NCBI RefSeq assembly: GCF_022024235.1
Contig: NZ_CP091800.1
Span: 548,001 to 612,000, forward strand
Reading direction: 5' to 3'
Length of the DNA stretch: 64,000 nucleotides
Source: Segatella baroniae B14
Lineage (GTDB): Bacteria; Bacteroidota; Bacteroidia; Bacteroidales; Bacteroidaceae
The notes under the pieces are model-generated. The model had not been told where the DNA came from. It made no database searches and worked only from the letters and a program-made list of their open reading frames with translations. Numbering within the stretch: the first letter of the stretch is position 1; each line of letters starts with the position of its first letter. Of this stretch, positions 25,105 through 33,625 are shown piece by piece. A program made the position numbers and the translations under genes.

Positions 25105-26511
25105 ATGAAAAAAGATATAATTAAAATAGCCCTTTTCGGTCTGACTTTGTCAGGTACACTGGTGAGTTGTTCTGATTATCTGGACAATGTGCCAAAGGGC
25201 CAGAAGATACCAACATCGCTGAGCGACTTCACGACGCTCTTGGCTGATGAATATACCAATCATCGTGAGGATATTACACAGGCTTCTGTTCTTCTGAACG
25301 ATCGCTATGTTACGATATCATACCAAAGTTATTATCCTCTATGGAAGGCGAATTATTTCTGGGATACGTCTATTGATCGTATCAAGGAGAATAATAGTGA
25401 CGAGACAACTTACTACAATGGGTATGCTGCTGTTTCTACAGCTAACCTTATCTTGGAGAATGTCGATGCGACGACGGCGACAGATTCAGAAAAGGCTATC
25501 GCTAAGGCGCAGGCTAAATTCCTTCGTGCTAGTAGATATCTCACTTTGGTAAATTATTATAGTAAGCCTTATCAGGCTGCTACAGCTGCTACAGATGTGG
25601 GGGTACCGGTTATCACCAGTGCTAATGTCAGTGCTCCTTATACACAGCTCAGTGTGCAGGGGGTATACGATTTTATTGTAAATGATTTGACCGAAGCGGT
25701 TGTTGATTTGCCTGAAACTTCGCTCAACGTTCTCTATGCTAATAAGGCTGCAGGGTATGCTCTCTTAGCTCGTACTTATCTTACGATGGGTAACTATGCT
25801 CAGGCTCTGCAGGCTGCTGACGAAGCGTTAAGTCGTCATGATGATTTGTTCGACTGGACACAGTTTTATGCTGAACATCAGTCTATTATTGAGCAGCCCG
25901 GTGTTTATCAGGCTAATTTATCACCTATGGGGCATGACTGGGTAGAAAATTACTATTTCTGTAATGGTTCTAACAGTTATAGTGGCTATGAATTCCAGGT
26001 GAGTGAGTGGCGTGGACAGCAGGTGGAGAAGGGTGACGTTCAGTTTGCTTCTCGTTTTAAACTTCGTACTGTCGGTAGTGAAACGTATTATGACCGTATC
26101 TTGAGCGGTTATTATAATAAAGGTGGCATTACTACTACTGAGGTTTGGCTCATCAAAGCCGAGTGTCTGGTTCGTACTGGCGACATCGCTGGTGGTTTGA
26201 AAATCTTAAACGATGTACGTGCTAAACGTATCCTTGCTTCGGAATATCACGATATTACCGCCTCATCAGAGACTGAAGCTGTGAAAGCGATTATCCGTAC
26301 CAAGAGTGATGCTCTTATTCAGACGATTGTACCATTTATGGATCGCCGTCGTCTCAACCTCGATGCGGCAACAGCTGAAACTCTAACTCGTGAGGAGGGT
26401 GGAAAAACTTATAGTATTGCTCCTGATAGTTATATGTGGACTATGCCTTTCCCACAGGGTGCTTTAGAAAATAGTGGTAATGGTAGTTTCACACAAAATG
26501 TAGAAAAGTAA
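25105..26511 (+). CDS. SusD/RagB-family surface glycan-binding lipoprotein
   Basis: The protein has 468 residues with a lipoprotein signal (LSGTLVSC, cysteine 22) and the typical mature start SDYLDNVPKGQKIPTSLSDF. The TPR-like helical core is seen in NAYANKAAGYALLARTYLTMG-type text near residue 215 (YALLARTYLTMGNYAQALQA). The C-terminal block TEVWLIKAECLVRTGDIAGG matches the SusD signature. It forms the lid of the SusC transporter and captures oligosaccharides. It is shorter than many SusD proteins (500-600 residues), which is common for RagB-like members. Confidence 0.9.
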   Translation: MKKDIIKIALFGLTLSGTLVSCSDYLDNVPKGQKIPTSLSDFTTLLADEYTNHREDITQASVLLNDRYVTISYQSYYPLWKANYFWDTSIDRIKENNSDETTYYNGYAAVSTANLILENVDATTATDSEKAIAKAQAKFLRASRYLTLVNYYSKPYQAATAATDVGVPVITSANVSAPYTQLSVQGVYDFIVNDLTEAVVDLPETSLNVLYANKAAGYALLARTYLTMGNYAQALQAADEALSRHDDLFDWTQFYAEHQSIIEQPGVYQANLSPMGHDWVENYYFCNGSNSYSGYEFQVSEWRGQQVEKGDVQFASRFKLRTVGSETYYDRILSGYYNKGGITTTEVWLIKAECLVRTGDIAGGLKILNDVRAKRILASEYHDITASSETEAVKAIIRTKSDALIQTIVPFMDRRRLNLDAATAETLTREEGGKTYSIAPDSYMWTMPFPQGALENSGNGSFTQNVEK

Positions 26512-26515
26512 TAAG

Positions 26516-27688
26516 ATGAAAAAAATAGTTTTAAGCAGTTTGTTTGTAGCTGCAGTTCTGGGTGTTCATGCCCAGAGCTCTGTAACGCTTCATGTAAATG
26601 ATGTGGCTGATGGTACAGCTATTACCGCAGAAATCGGTTGTACCTTTCAAGATGAAAAGCCTATCGCTGAGGCTGTTCTTAAAAATGGACAGGCTGTTTT
26701 CAATTTACCGGTTACTGAACCCCGCATGATTGATTTTCGTGTAAAGGGTAATGATGGCAGATTACTCCATCTGATGACAACGAAAGGGGAGAACGTGTCT
26801 GCTTATGTTACGGCTAAGCGTATTGTCAGTCAAGGTGTGGAGTATATCAATGGTAACGAGGAAAAACAGCAGGTATTCGATTCGCCTACGCATGCTGAAT
26901 ATATGATAAAGATTGGTGCCTTTAAGTCTTATCTTAATCTGTATAATAAGGCTTATCATGATGCTTTCAAGTCGGTTAACGATCAAATCAATAAGGCGTA
27001 TGAAGCAAAGGATACTGCTACGGTCAAGGCTCTTCAGCAGTCTGCTGAATACCAGCAGATGATCAAGTTTGATAGTGAATTCTTTAAACTGCTTAATGAG
27101 GAGTATCCTAAACGGTTTGCGGCTAACAGGGAGACGTTCTGGAGTCCACTTATGCAGTTGGATACCTATACCTATTTTACCCCAGAAAATCGTTCGGGTT
27201 ATGATGAGTTATCTGATGCTGCCAAGAATTCGTTTTATGGTAAGTGTTTGAAGGAACAGGTTTATCCAAAGGGTTTCACGGGACAGGCTTACTCAGAATT
27301 CGACGTGCTCGATCAGAATGGCAAGAAGACTCCTTCACGTAAGTTGATTAAAGGTAAGAAATATATGCTTATCGATTTTTGGGCCAGCTGGTGCCGTCCT
27401 TGTAGAGCAGAGATTCCTAATCTGAAACAGGTATATGCTGATTATGCTACCAAGGGTTTGCAGATTATCTCTGTATCGCTTGACAGAAGTGATGCTGCCT
27501 GGAAAAAGGCTCTGAAGGAAGAACAGTTGCCTTGGCCAAATGGTATCGACAAGAGTGGTATCGCCAATGCCTATAAGGTGCAGACGATTCCGGCAATGTT
27601 TCTTGTTGATGTGGCTACGGGCAAGATAGTTGGAGAGAATCTTCGTGGTGAGTCTCTTCGTAATAAGCTTGCTGAATTGTTGAAATAA
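26516..27688 (+). CDS. TlpA-like thioredoxin-fold protein of the SusCD operon
   Basis: The protein has 390 residues with a signal peptide (to about HAQ, residue 19). An N-terminal DUF4369-like beta domain and a helical middle part precede a C-terminal thioredoxin fold. That fold contains IDFWASWCRPCRAEIPNLKQ (cysteines 293 and 296) and the cis-proline block VQTIPAMFLVD. Such proteins are periplasmic thiol oxidoreductases of the TlpA/ResA type. Its gene follows susD by 4 bases and is closed by a strong terminator. Why such proteins are encoded with SusCD pairs is unclear; they may keep cysteines of operon products reduced. Confidence 0.85.
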   Translation: MKKIVLSSLFVAAVLGVHAQSSVTLHVNDVADGTAITAEIGCTFQDEKPIAEAVLKNGQAVFNLPVTEPRMIDFRVKGNDGRLLHLMTTKGENVSAYVTAKRIVSQGVEYINGNEEKQQVFDSPTHAEYMIKIGAFKSYLNLYNKAYHDAFKSVNDQINKAYEAKDTATVKALQQSAEYQQMIKFDSEFFKLLNEEYPKRFAANRETFWSPLMQLDTYTYFTPENRSGYDELSDAAKNSFYGKCLKEQVYPKGFTGQAYSEFDVLDQNGKKTPSRKLIKGKKYMLIDFWASWCRPCRAEIPNLKQVYADYATKGLQIISVSLDRSDAAWKKALKEEQLPWPNGIDKSGIANAYKVQTIPAMFLVDVATGKIVGENLRGESLRNKLAELLK

Positions 27689-27735
27689 TCACAGATAGTC
27701 TGTAAAGTAAATACTTTTTTTATTCGATTTTTAGG

Positions 27736-27770
27736 AACCGTCGCTAATGATAGTGACGGTTTTTTGTTTT
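27736..27770 (+). terminator. Rho-independent terminator after the TlpA-like gene
   Basis: AACCGTCGCTA (27736-27746) pairs with TAGTGACGGTT (27751-27761) with one G-T pair, followed by a T-rich tract to 27770. It ends the SusCD-TlpA operon. Confidence 0.8.
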
Positions 27771-27776
27771 TATTCA

Positions 27777-27808
27777 TTTGTCAACTTCGGAGAATATTTG
27801 TACTTTTG
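27777..27808 (+). promoter_or_regulatory. Promoter of the DUF4861 gene
   Basis: TTTG at 27777-27780 and TACTTTTG at 27801-27808 are 20 bases apart, an ideal Bacteroidetes promoter directly after the preceding terminator. It makes the next gene a separate transcription unit. Confidence 0.7.
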
Positions 27809-27838
27809 TGCAGTATTTCAAAAAAAATCTAAGATAAC

Positions 27839-29062
27839 ATGAAAAAATATGGGTTGATCCTCTTTTTCCTTTTGTTTACTTTTCATGCAAGAGCTGCTCA
27901 AAAAGTAAAAATTACGATTTCTAATCCAACTAACCGTCAACGCCAGGAGGTGGTGGAGATTCCTGCAGAACTGCTGGTTGATGTGCAACCGCTGAAGGTA
28001 GGGCGGAATCAGCAGGTTTTCGTTCGGAATGTGTTGGGACAGCAGGTGGAAAGTCAGGTTACCCATGACAGTAAACTGCTTGTATATGCGATGGTTCGCC
28101 CTCATGGTAAGGCCCAGTTTACGGTGGAAAGAGGAACCCCGAATACGTATCGTGCATGGACTGCCGGTGCTCAATATCCACAAAGAGCAGACGACATGGC
28201 TTGGGAGAACGATAAGTGTGCCTATCGAATGTATGGTCCCGCTCTGCAACGGAGTGGAGAGCGATCATTCGGTACAGATGTTTGGGTTAAGAATACGCCA
28301 GAACTTGTAGTTGCACAACGATACTTTCAGCATAACGATGGATGGAAGAAAGCACAGGCTCTTCGTAAGCAAGGCAGAAAAGCTGAAGGCGATTCCATTT
28401 TTACGTCGCAATCGTTCCATGTAGACCACGGATATGGGTTAGATGCCTATCGTGTGGGGGCGACATTAGGTTTAGGTGCACCAAGTATCCTCCTGGGTGA
28501 TAGTTTGGTTATGCCTTATTGCTATCGTGATTATGAAATACTCGATGAGGGTCCGCTTCGCTTTACGGTGCACCTTATTTATAATAAGTCAACCATTGGT
28601 GTCCATAAGAATATTGAGGAGCATCGTCTGGTTAGTCTCGACAGAGGTTCAGATTTCAATAAGCTCACAGTATGGTATGAAGGCATGAATGGTGATTATC
28701 ACTTGGCAACCGGTTTCCCGATACACGAAGAAGACGTAACATCGTACGAAAAGGGTAAAGATATGATTCTTTATGCTGACCCCACAGATGCTATGAAGGT
28801 GAATAATTCACAAGTATATGTCGGCATACTTTTTCCTGAAGGAGTAGAAAAGACCCAACTGCAGACTTTCAGTCAGAAACATGATGGTGCCATAGGACAT
28901 CTTATTGGTATACATCATCAGCAGAATAACCAACCTTATACTTATTATTTCGGAGCCGGTTGGAGTGGTAGTGGAATAATCAGTCTGGAAGACTGGAAAT
29001 TACATGCTAAGTATGCGATGCAGAATATTCGAGAGCCTTTAGCGGTTACCCATGCTCTCTAA
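27839..29062 (+). CDS. Secreted DUF4861 family protein
   Basis: The protein has 407 residues with a signal peptide (to about ARA, residue 19). The mature start VKITISNPTNRQRQEVVEIP and the block YRAWTAGAQYPQRADDMAWE, then NDKCAYRMYGPAL, are characteristic of DUF4861. Family members occur in utilisation loci for uronic acid-containing glycans in Bacteroidetes. The repeated aromatic and His/Asp pattern (DHGYGLDAYRVG) suggests a sugar-processing beta-sandwich protein, but no reaction is assigned here. Context next to SusCD and pectinases suggests action on unsaturated or acylated pectic fragments. It is intact and of usual length. Confidence 0.75.
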   Translation: MKKYGLILFFLLFTFHARAAQKVKITISNPTNRQRQEVVEIPAELLVDVQPLKVGRNQQVFVRNVLGQQVESQVTHDSKLLVYAMVRPHGKAQFTVERGTPNTYRAWTAGAQYPQRADDMAWENDKCAYRMYGPALQRSGERSFGTDVWVKNTPELVVAQRYFQHNDGWKKAQALRKQGRKAEGDSIFTSQSFHVDHGYGLDAYRVGATLGLGAPSILLGDSLVMPYCYRDYEILDEGPLRFTVHLIYNKSTIGVHKNIEEHRLVSLDRGSDFNKLTVWYEGMNGDYHLATGFPIHEEDVTSYEKGKDMILYADPTDAMKVNNSQVYVGILFPEGVEKTQLQTFSQKHDGAIGHLIGIHHQQNNQPYTYYFGAGWSGSGIISLEDWKLHAKYAMQNIREPLAVTHAL

Positions 29063-29076
29063 CCAAGCCTTGATTG

Positions 29077-29123
29077 TTTCGGTAATAGCGATATATTACA
29101 TAATGTATGATATAATAAAATTC
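29077..29123 (-). repeat. 47-base fragment identical to the 5' part of the immunity gene
   Basis: It is identical to 36944-36990, which encodes codons 3-17 of the first membrane immunity candidate (EFYYIIHYVIYRYYR). No start codon or continuation is present, so this is a severed immunity gene fragment at the far end of the Rhs locus. Confidence 0.85.
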
Positions 29124-29171
29124 AAGCGAAGATTGCATTTTTAGCATTCGTTGTTTCATTGTAGGCTGTCC

Positions 29172-29200
29172 ATACAAAAACACTTTCCGTGTTTTTGTAT
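29172..29200 (-). terminator. 12-base hairpin downstream of the lipoprotein gene
   Basis: ATACAAAAACAC (29172-29183) pairs perfectly with 29189-29200 around a 5-base loop. It begins 15 bases past the stop of the minus-strand lipoprotein gene. Confidence 0.55.
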
Positions 29201-29214
29201 TGACGAGAAAATAT

Positions 29215-29799
29215 TTATTTTTGGATCATAAATTTTTCTCCGTTTTCTAAAGAATATTGAAGCAATCCAAGTTTTTTGTTCCATATTACTTCTTTTAAAC
29301 CAATACTGGACTGTTCTCCATAATTGTGCTCCATTTGAGTAGTATCTCTTCGAATACAATTTTTATAGTACTTCCGACCAATTTTAACACATACTAGATC
29401 CATTTTTTTATATATCCAACACCACTCACAGAAAAGGCAACTATTAATGAGTTTGCCTTTTCTATCATTTCGTTTTACTTCAAATCCTATGCTGAAAGTA
29501 TCAGTAGAATGTTTTAACATCATATCAACATAAGCAAATCCATAATACTCATTATCACCTTCTATCCAGTTTTGACCTTCGGTATCAAGAATAAAAGTAT
29601 TCCTTGGATTATTTATATCAACACACTTAACAATTAACGTATCCCTATTGTTATGATTTGACTTATATAAGATTGTATCATTCTCATGATAATGATTTAT
29701 CCACGACAAATCATCCTCCGTCAGTTGTACTTTATGACAATAAGGTAAACCACAAGAAGATAACAATAATGAAAGTATAATAAATTTTTTATTTCTCAT
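29215..29799 (-). CDS. Lipoprotein, putative immunity protein of a lost Rhs toxin tip
   Basis: The protein has 194 residues with a lipoprotein signal (MRNKKFIILSLLLSSC, cysteine 16). The mature part contains several cysteines (KVQLTEDDLSWINHYHENDT, later INSCLFCEWCWIYKK) and no known domain. Its start codon lies inside the last codons of the reconstructed miniature Rhs frame (stop at 29789-29791). This is the toxin-immunity overlap also seen at 36993-36996. Function as immunity protein is therefore inferred from position, not from family membership. It is cut off from its leader by the IS66 pair, so expression now would need an IS66-borne or cryptic promoter. Confidence 0.55.
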   Translation of the reverse strand: MRNKKFIILSLLLSSCGLPYCHKVQLTEDDLSWINHYHENDTILYKSNHNNRDTLIVKCVDINNPRNTFILDTEGQNWIEGDNEYYGFAYVDMMLKHSTDTFSIGFEVKRNDRKGKLINSCLFCEWCWIYKKMDLVCVKIGRKYYKNCIRRDTTQMEHNYGEQSSIGLKEVIWNKKLGLLQYSLENGEKFMIQK

Positions 29800-29848
29800 A
29801 AAATTGATTATAAAAGTTATTAATAGAATGGCCTTTATGCTTGCCTGT
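29789..29848 (-). pseudogene. 3' end of a miniature Rhs-tip frame, severed by IS66
   Basis: The minus strand reads TGK-HKGHSINNFYNQFYEK and a stop that overlaps the lipoprotein start. The first three codons are the duplicated target site; the 5' part lies at 35534-35680. Deleting both IS66 copies and one target duplicate restores a continuous frame of 65 codons. Confidence 0.65.
29840..29848. repeat. 9-base target duplication, left
   Basis: CTTGCCTGT here is repeated at 35534-35542, flanking the pair of IS66 elements. Eight bases is the usual IS66 duplication; the ninth may be chance. Confidence 0.8.
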
Positions 29849-29923
29849 GTAAGCGTCCAATTTCGACCCTTGTGGTAAAAAACGACCCTTTTTAACTTTG
29901 CATGGTCAATAAATAAAACGATT

Positions 29924-30319
29924 ATGCAAACAGACGAAAGAACAATTTCAGATGCAGAACTGGAACGATTATGGTTTCTGTATCAAATGGAAGGTGCTCC
30001 AAATAATATTCCGCTTATAGAGTTCTGTGTTAGTCGCGGAGTGCCTTTTTATCTTTTTGATCGATATGCCAATGAGCATATCAAGAATAAAATTGAGCCA
30101 GTAACTATAACAGGCCTTCCTGTGCCTCAAAAGAAACGTGGTCGTCCTCGAAAAATTCAAAATTCAGAAGCATGCGACCAATTGGCTGGAAATTCCCCAA
30201 AAATGAAAGCTAAAGTATCAGCTGTTATACAGTTGGAAAATGGTACAGTTGTAAGCATAAAAAGTAATTGTTATTCTGATGTCAAGGATATCATAGATAG
30301 ATTGGAGGATCCATGTTAG
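29924..30319 (+). CDS. IS66 accessory protein, TnpA-like
   Basis: The protein has 131 residues. An N-terminal helical region (ISDAELERLWFLYQMEGAPN) is followed by an AT-hook-like basic motif, KKRGRPRK, at about residues 73-80. A small C-terminal beta part (VSAVIQLENGTVVSIKSNCY) follows. It is first of the three IS66 genes and overlaps the next by 7 bases. In IS66 elements this position encodes a DNA-binding helper needed for full transposition. Confidence 0.75.
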   Translation: MQTDERTISDAELERLWFLYQMEGAPNNIPLIEFCVSRGVPFYLFDRYANEHIKNKIEPVTITGLPVPQKKRGRPRKIQNSEACDQLAGNSPKMKAKVSAVIQLENGTVVSIKSNCYSDVKDIIDRLEDPC

Positions 30320-30648
30320 ATTTATCTGAGTTTAAACACTTCTATTACGTGCCAGGTTATGTAAATATGAGCTGGGGATTTTACCGATTGTTAGAGTTTG
30401 TGACTGACGAATGCCATGTCATTCCTCATGAAGGTGATGTATTCATCTTTATGTCCAGAAATCGTAGACGCGTACGACTTATCTATTATGATAAACAGGC
30501 TTATTATATGAACGAGAAAACATTCTATAATAAAGATTACAGGTTTATGAAAGTTGAATTCAAAGATCAGAAAACCGTATACAGTATAGAATGGAAAGAT
30601 CTCCTGACTTTGCTTGAAAATCCTGTTATTTCGGTACTGAGATTATGA
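30313..30648 (+). CDS. tnpB: IS66 accessory protein TnpB
   Basis: The protein has 111 residues and matches the IS66 Orf2 family: VPGYVNMSWGFYRLLEFVTD, then GDVFIFMSRNRRRVRLIYYD. The family is required for IS66 transposition but its biochemical role is uncertain. It overlaps the upstream gene by 7 bases, so translation is coupled. Confidence 0.85.
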   Translation: MLDLSEFKHFYYVPGYVNMSWGFYRLLEFVTDECHVIPHEGDVFIFMSRNRRRVRLIYYDKQAYYMNEKTFYNKDYRFMKVEFKDQKTVYSIEWKDLLTLLENPVISVLRL

Positions 30649-30777
30649 TCTGAACTTCAGTAATCAGTGCTTATACATTTGAATTTAATTTATTGAATAT
30701 CAGTTATTTAAGTGTTATTTTGTTCGTGTTTTTGCGATTTTTTTTGTACCTTTGTAAGTACAAAAGCAAGTAAAAGC

Positions 30778-32586
30778 ATGGAAGAAAAAGAATTCAAAAA
30801 AAGAAAATTCTTTATGGAATATATCAATTCACGAGAGGATAATCCTGTCGTAAAATCTGCCCATGCTTCTATGAGTTCAGCTGATAAAGACAAGTATATC
30901 AGCATCCTTGAGCGTGATGTTGAGCAGTATCGTCAGATGCTCCAGGAGTCATTGGAGAATCAGAAGAAGATACAGGATAGACTTGATCGTGTTGCTGCTA
31001 TGCTTGAGAAGAGCGATAAGGAGAAATCAACACTTCACGATACCATCAATCGCCTGATGACTCAACTTGAAGGAAACCAGAAACAGATACAATCCCTTCA
31101 GAACCAGATAAAGAATCTGATCAATCAGTCAATGGTTGACAAGGCAAATCTGTATGGAAAGAAAGTCTGGAATAACAGAGGAGGCAATACTACTACTGTC
31201 AGTCGTCAGGAAGCAAAGGATGACTTTGATGGAACTGCTGCTTCCCTACCCTCAGCAACTTCCGATGAAGAGCCAAGCAAGGAAGACCAGAAGGAAGTAG
31301 ACAATCAATGCAAGGTTGGCATGAAATATAATACTATGGGTGCTGACATGGTTATTGATTATAAATGTGATGAAACCAAAATACCTGATGGTGCCAAGAT
31401 AATCCGTAGGTTTACTCGCAGTATCTATGATCAGGTCAGCTACATTGTTGAACACAAAGTACATTACATAGTCTACAAACTTCCTGGACAAGATCCGATC
31501 ACAGTTCATTTTACCCTTCCTGGTAATGAGGAAATCGAAGAGGATTACAAGAAACTGAGTGTTGTGCCACACACCCATGTAACAAGCAGGTTCCTTTCTC
31601 GTCTGACAATGAACAAATACCAAATGGATACTCCTCTTTACCGAGAGATCATCCGCATGATGGAAGATAAATTCAGCATATGCCGCCAGACACTTACAAA
31701 TTATATTGGTATAGGCGCAGAATATCTCAAACTGGTTCTTCCATATCTTAAGAATAATCTACTTCAGGATGGAGCCAATATCCATTGTGATGAAACCTGG
31801 TGCAGAGTCAGGATCTACAACAAGGTTCTTAAGAAATACATCTGGTGTGTCGTCAATAAGGAAACCAAGGTTGTATACTTCTTCTACGATAATGGAAGTA
31901 GAGGCCAGGATGTTATCAAGAACTTCATCGGTTCTTCAAATATCAACTCAATACAGACAGATTCTTATTGTGGTTATAACTTCTTTGATCGGGAGGATAA
32001 TGATATTACTCATTTGTATTGTATTGCACACGCCAGGTCAAAGTTCTTCTATGCATATGAGCGAGGTAAAGACTATCGAGCAAAGGACTTCCTGGACTGG
32101 TTTGGATGGCTTTACGGCAGAGAGGAAACCTATAGAAAACAGAATCTCTCACCTGCGGAAATCAAGAAAAGAAGAAACGATTCTGAAACTACTGAATGCA
32201 TCGTTAAGATATATTCAAGAATGTGTGAACTTCAGAAGGATGACTCTATCAAGGGCGAATTGATGACGAAAGCACTCAATTACCTGAGTAACGGTTGGAA
32301 GAAGTTCTTCACCTTCCGTGAAGATGGTAATTACGAAATCGATAACCTGGAAGCTGAACGCTGCATCAGGCCATTAACTGTGAACAGAAAGAATGCACCG
32401 ATACTCGGAAGTGAGAGCGGTGTAGAGAATCTGTGTCTCTATATGACCTTAGTCGAAACATGTAAGAAGAACAATATATCACCATTAAGATACTTCGAAC
32501 GCTTCTTTGATATCATAGCAAAGACAAATGGTGTTGGAATTGAATGGGACCAGATGACACCTTCAAAACTCTGTCAGGAATCATAA
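30778..32586 (+). CDS. tnpC: IS66-family transposase TnpC
   Basis: The protein has 602 residues from MEEKEFKKRKFFMEYINSRE; an in-frame upstream start at 30712 lies within the promoter (TACCTTTG at 30747-30754) and is rejected. A coiled coil (residues about 40-110, EQYRQMLQESLENQKKIQDR) precedes the DDE domain. Catalytic blocks are IHCDETWCRVRIYNKVLKKY, then IQTDSYCGYNFF, and NLEAERCIRPLTVNRKN with the glutamate. No lesions are seen, so the element should be mobile. Confidence 0.93.
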   Translation: MEEKEFKKRKFFMEYINSREDNPVVKSAHASMSSADKDKYISILERDVEQYRQMLQESLENQKKIQDRLDRVAAMLEKSDKEKSTLHDTINRLMTQLEGNQKQIQSLQNQIKNLINQSMVDKANLYGKKVWNNRGGNTTTVSRQEAKDDFDGTAASLPSATSDEEPSKEDQKEVDNQCKVGMKYNTMGADMVIDYKCDETKIPDGAKIIRRFTRSIYDQVSYIVEHKVHYIVYKLPGQDPITVHFTLPGNEEIEEDYKKLSVVPHTHVTSRFLSRLTMNKYQMDTPLYREIIRMMEDKFSICRQTLTNYIGIGAEYLKLVLPYLKNNLLQDGANIHCDETWCRVRIYNKVLKKYIWCVVNKETKVVYFFYDNGSRGQDVIKNFIGSSNINSIQTDSYCGYNFFDREDNDITHLYCIAHARSKFFYAYERGKDYRAKDFLDWFGWLYGREETYRKQNLSPAEIKKRRNDSETTECIVKIYSRMCELQKDDSIKGELMTKALNYLSNGWKKFFTFREDGNYEIDNLEAERCIRPLTVNRKNAPILGSESGVENLCLYMTLVETCKKNNISPLRYFERFFDIIAKTNGVGIEWDQMTPSKLCQES

Positions 32587-32771
32587 AAAAGCAAAAAAAA
32601 CAAAAAATACTAAATAGGCTGAATCGCTTTAGAATCGCGGTTCAGCCTATATTTTTATATTGTTAGGTCGAAATTGGACGCTTACTCGATGATATTGTAA
32701 GCGTCCAATTTCGACCCTTGTGGTAAAAAACGACCCTTTTTAACTTTGCATGGTCAATAAATAAAACGATT

Positions 32772-33167
32772 ATGCAAACAGACGAAAGAACAATTTCAGA
32801 TGCAGAACTGGAACGATTATGGTTTCTGTATCAAATGGAAGGTGCTCCAAATAATATTCCGCTTATAGAGTTCTGTGTTAGTCGCGGAGTGCCTTTTTAT
32901 CTTTTTGATCGATATGCCAATGAGCATATCAAGAATAAAATTGAGCCAGTAACTATAACAGGCCTTCCTGTGCCTCAAAAGAAACGTGGTCGTCCTCGAA
33001 AAATTCAAAATTCAGAAGCATGCGACCAATTGGCTGGAAATTCCCCAAAAATGAAAGCTAAAGTATCAGCTGTTATACAGTTGGAAAATGGTACAGTTGT
33101 AAGCATAAAAAGTAATTGTTATTCTGATGTCAAGGATATCATAGATAGATTGGAGGATCCATGTTAG
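32772..33167 (+). CDS. IS66 accessory protein, TnpA-like (copy 2)
   Basis: The translation is identical to the gene at 29924-30319, including the KKRGRPRK motif; it overlaps tnpB by 7 bases. Confidence 0.75.
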   Translation: MQTDERTISDAELERLWFLYQMEGAPNNIPLIEFCVSRGVPFYLFDRYANEHIKNKIEPVTITGLPVPQKKRGRPRKIQNSEACDQLAGNSPKMKAKVSAVIQLENGTVVSIKSNCYSDVKDIIDRLEDPC

Positions 33168-33496
33168 ATTTATCTGAGTTTAAACACTTCTATTACGTGC
33201 CAGGTTATGTAAATATGAGCTGGGGATTTTACCGATTGTTAGAGTTTGTGACTGACGAATGCCATGTCATTCCTCATGAAGGTGATGTATTCATCTTTAT
33301 GTCCAGAAATCGTAGACGCGTACGACTTATCTATTATGATAAACAGGCTTATTATATGAACGAGAAAACATTCTATAATAAAGATTACAGGTTTATGAAA
33401 GTTGAATTCAAAGATCAGAAAACCGTATACAGTATAGAATGGAAAGATCTCCTGACTTTGCTTGAAAATCCTGTTATTTCGGTACTGAGATTATGA
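33161..33496 (+). CDS. tnpB: IS66 accessory protein TnpB (copy 2)
   Basis: The translation is identical to the gene at 30313-30648. The lack of any difference points to very recent duplication. Confidence 0.85.
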   Translation: MLDLSEFKHFYYVPGYVNMSWGFYRLLEFVTDECHVIPHEGDVFIFMSRNRRRVRLIYYDKQAYYMNEKTFYNKDYRFMKVEFKDQKTVYSIEWKDLLTLLENPVISVLRL

Positions 33497-33625
33497 TCTG
33501 AACTTCAGTAATCAGTGCTTATACATTTGAATTTAATTTATTGAATATCAGTTATTTAAGTGTTATTTTGTTCGTGTTTTTGCGATTTTTTTTGTACCTT
33601 TGTAAGTACAAAAGCAAGTAAAAGC

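Larger units (their letters stand above)
29849..32685 (+). mobile_element. IS66-family element, copy 1
   Basis: The element is 2837 bases long with 20-base perfect terminal inverted repeats starting GTAAGCGTCC (29849-29868 and 32666-32685). It holds the three-gene set typical of IS66. It appears identical to copy 2, from which it is separated by only 11 bases (TCGATGATATT). A 10-base hairpin (ATAGGCTGAA...TTCAGCCTAT) lies after the last gene near the right end. Confidence 0.95.

Noticed and set aside
31769..32263. 164-residue plus-strand frame inside the IS66 transposase gene, and its copy at 34617-35111
   Set aside because: It is an out-of-frame shadow of tnpC, with no start signal and no recognisable protein features.
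32612..32696. Possible CRISPR-like or other repeat array at the IS66 junction
   Set aside because: The repetition is fully explained by the terminal inverted repeats and hairpins of two adjacent IS66 copies; no spaced short repeats are present here or elsewhere in the window.
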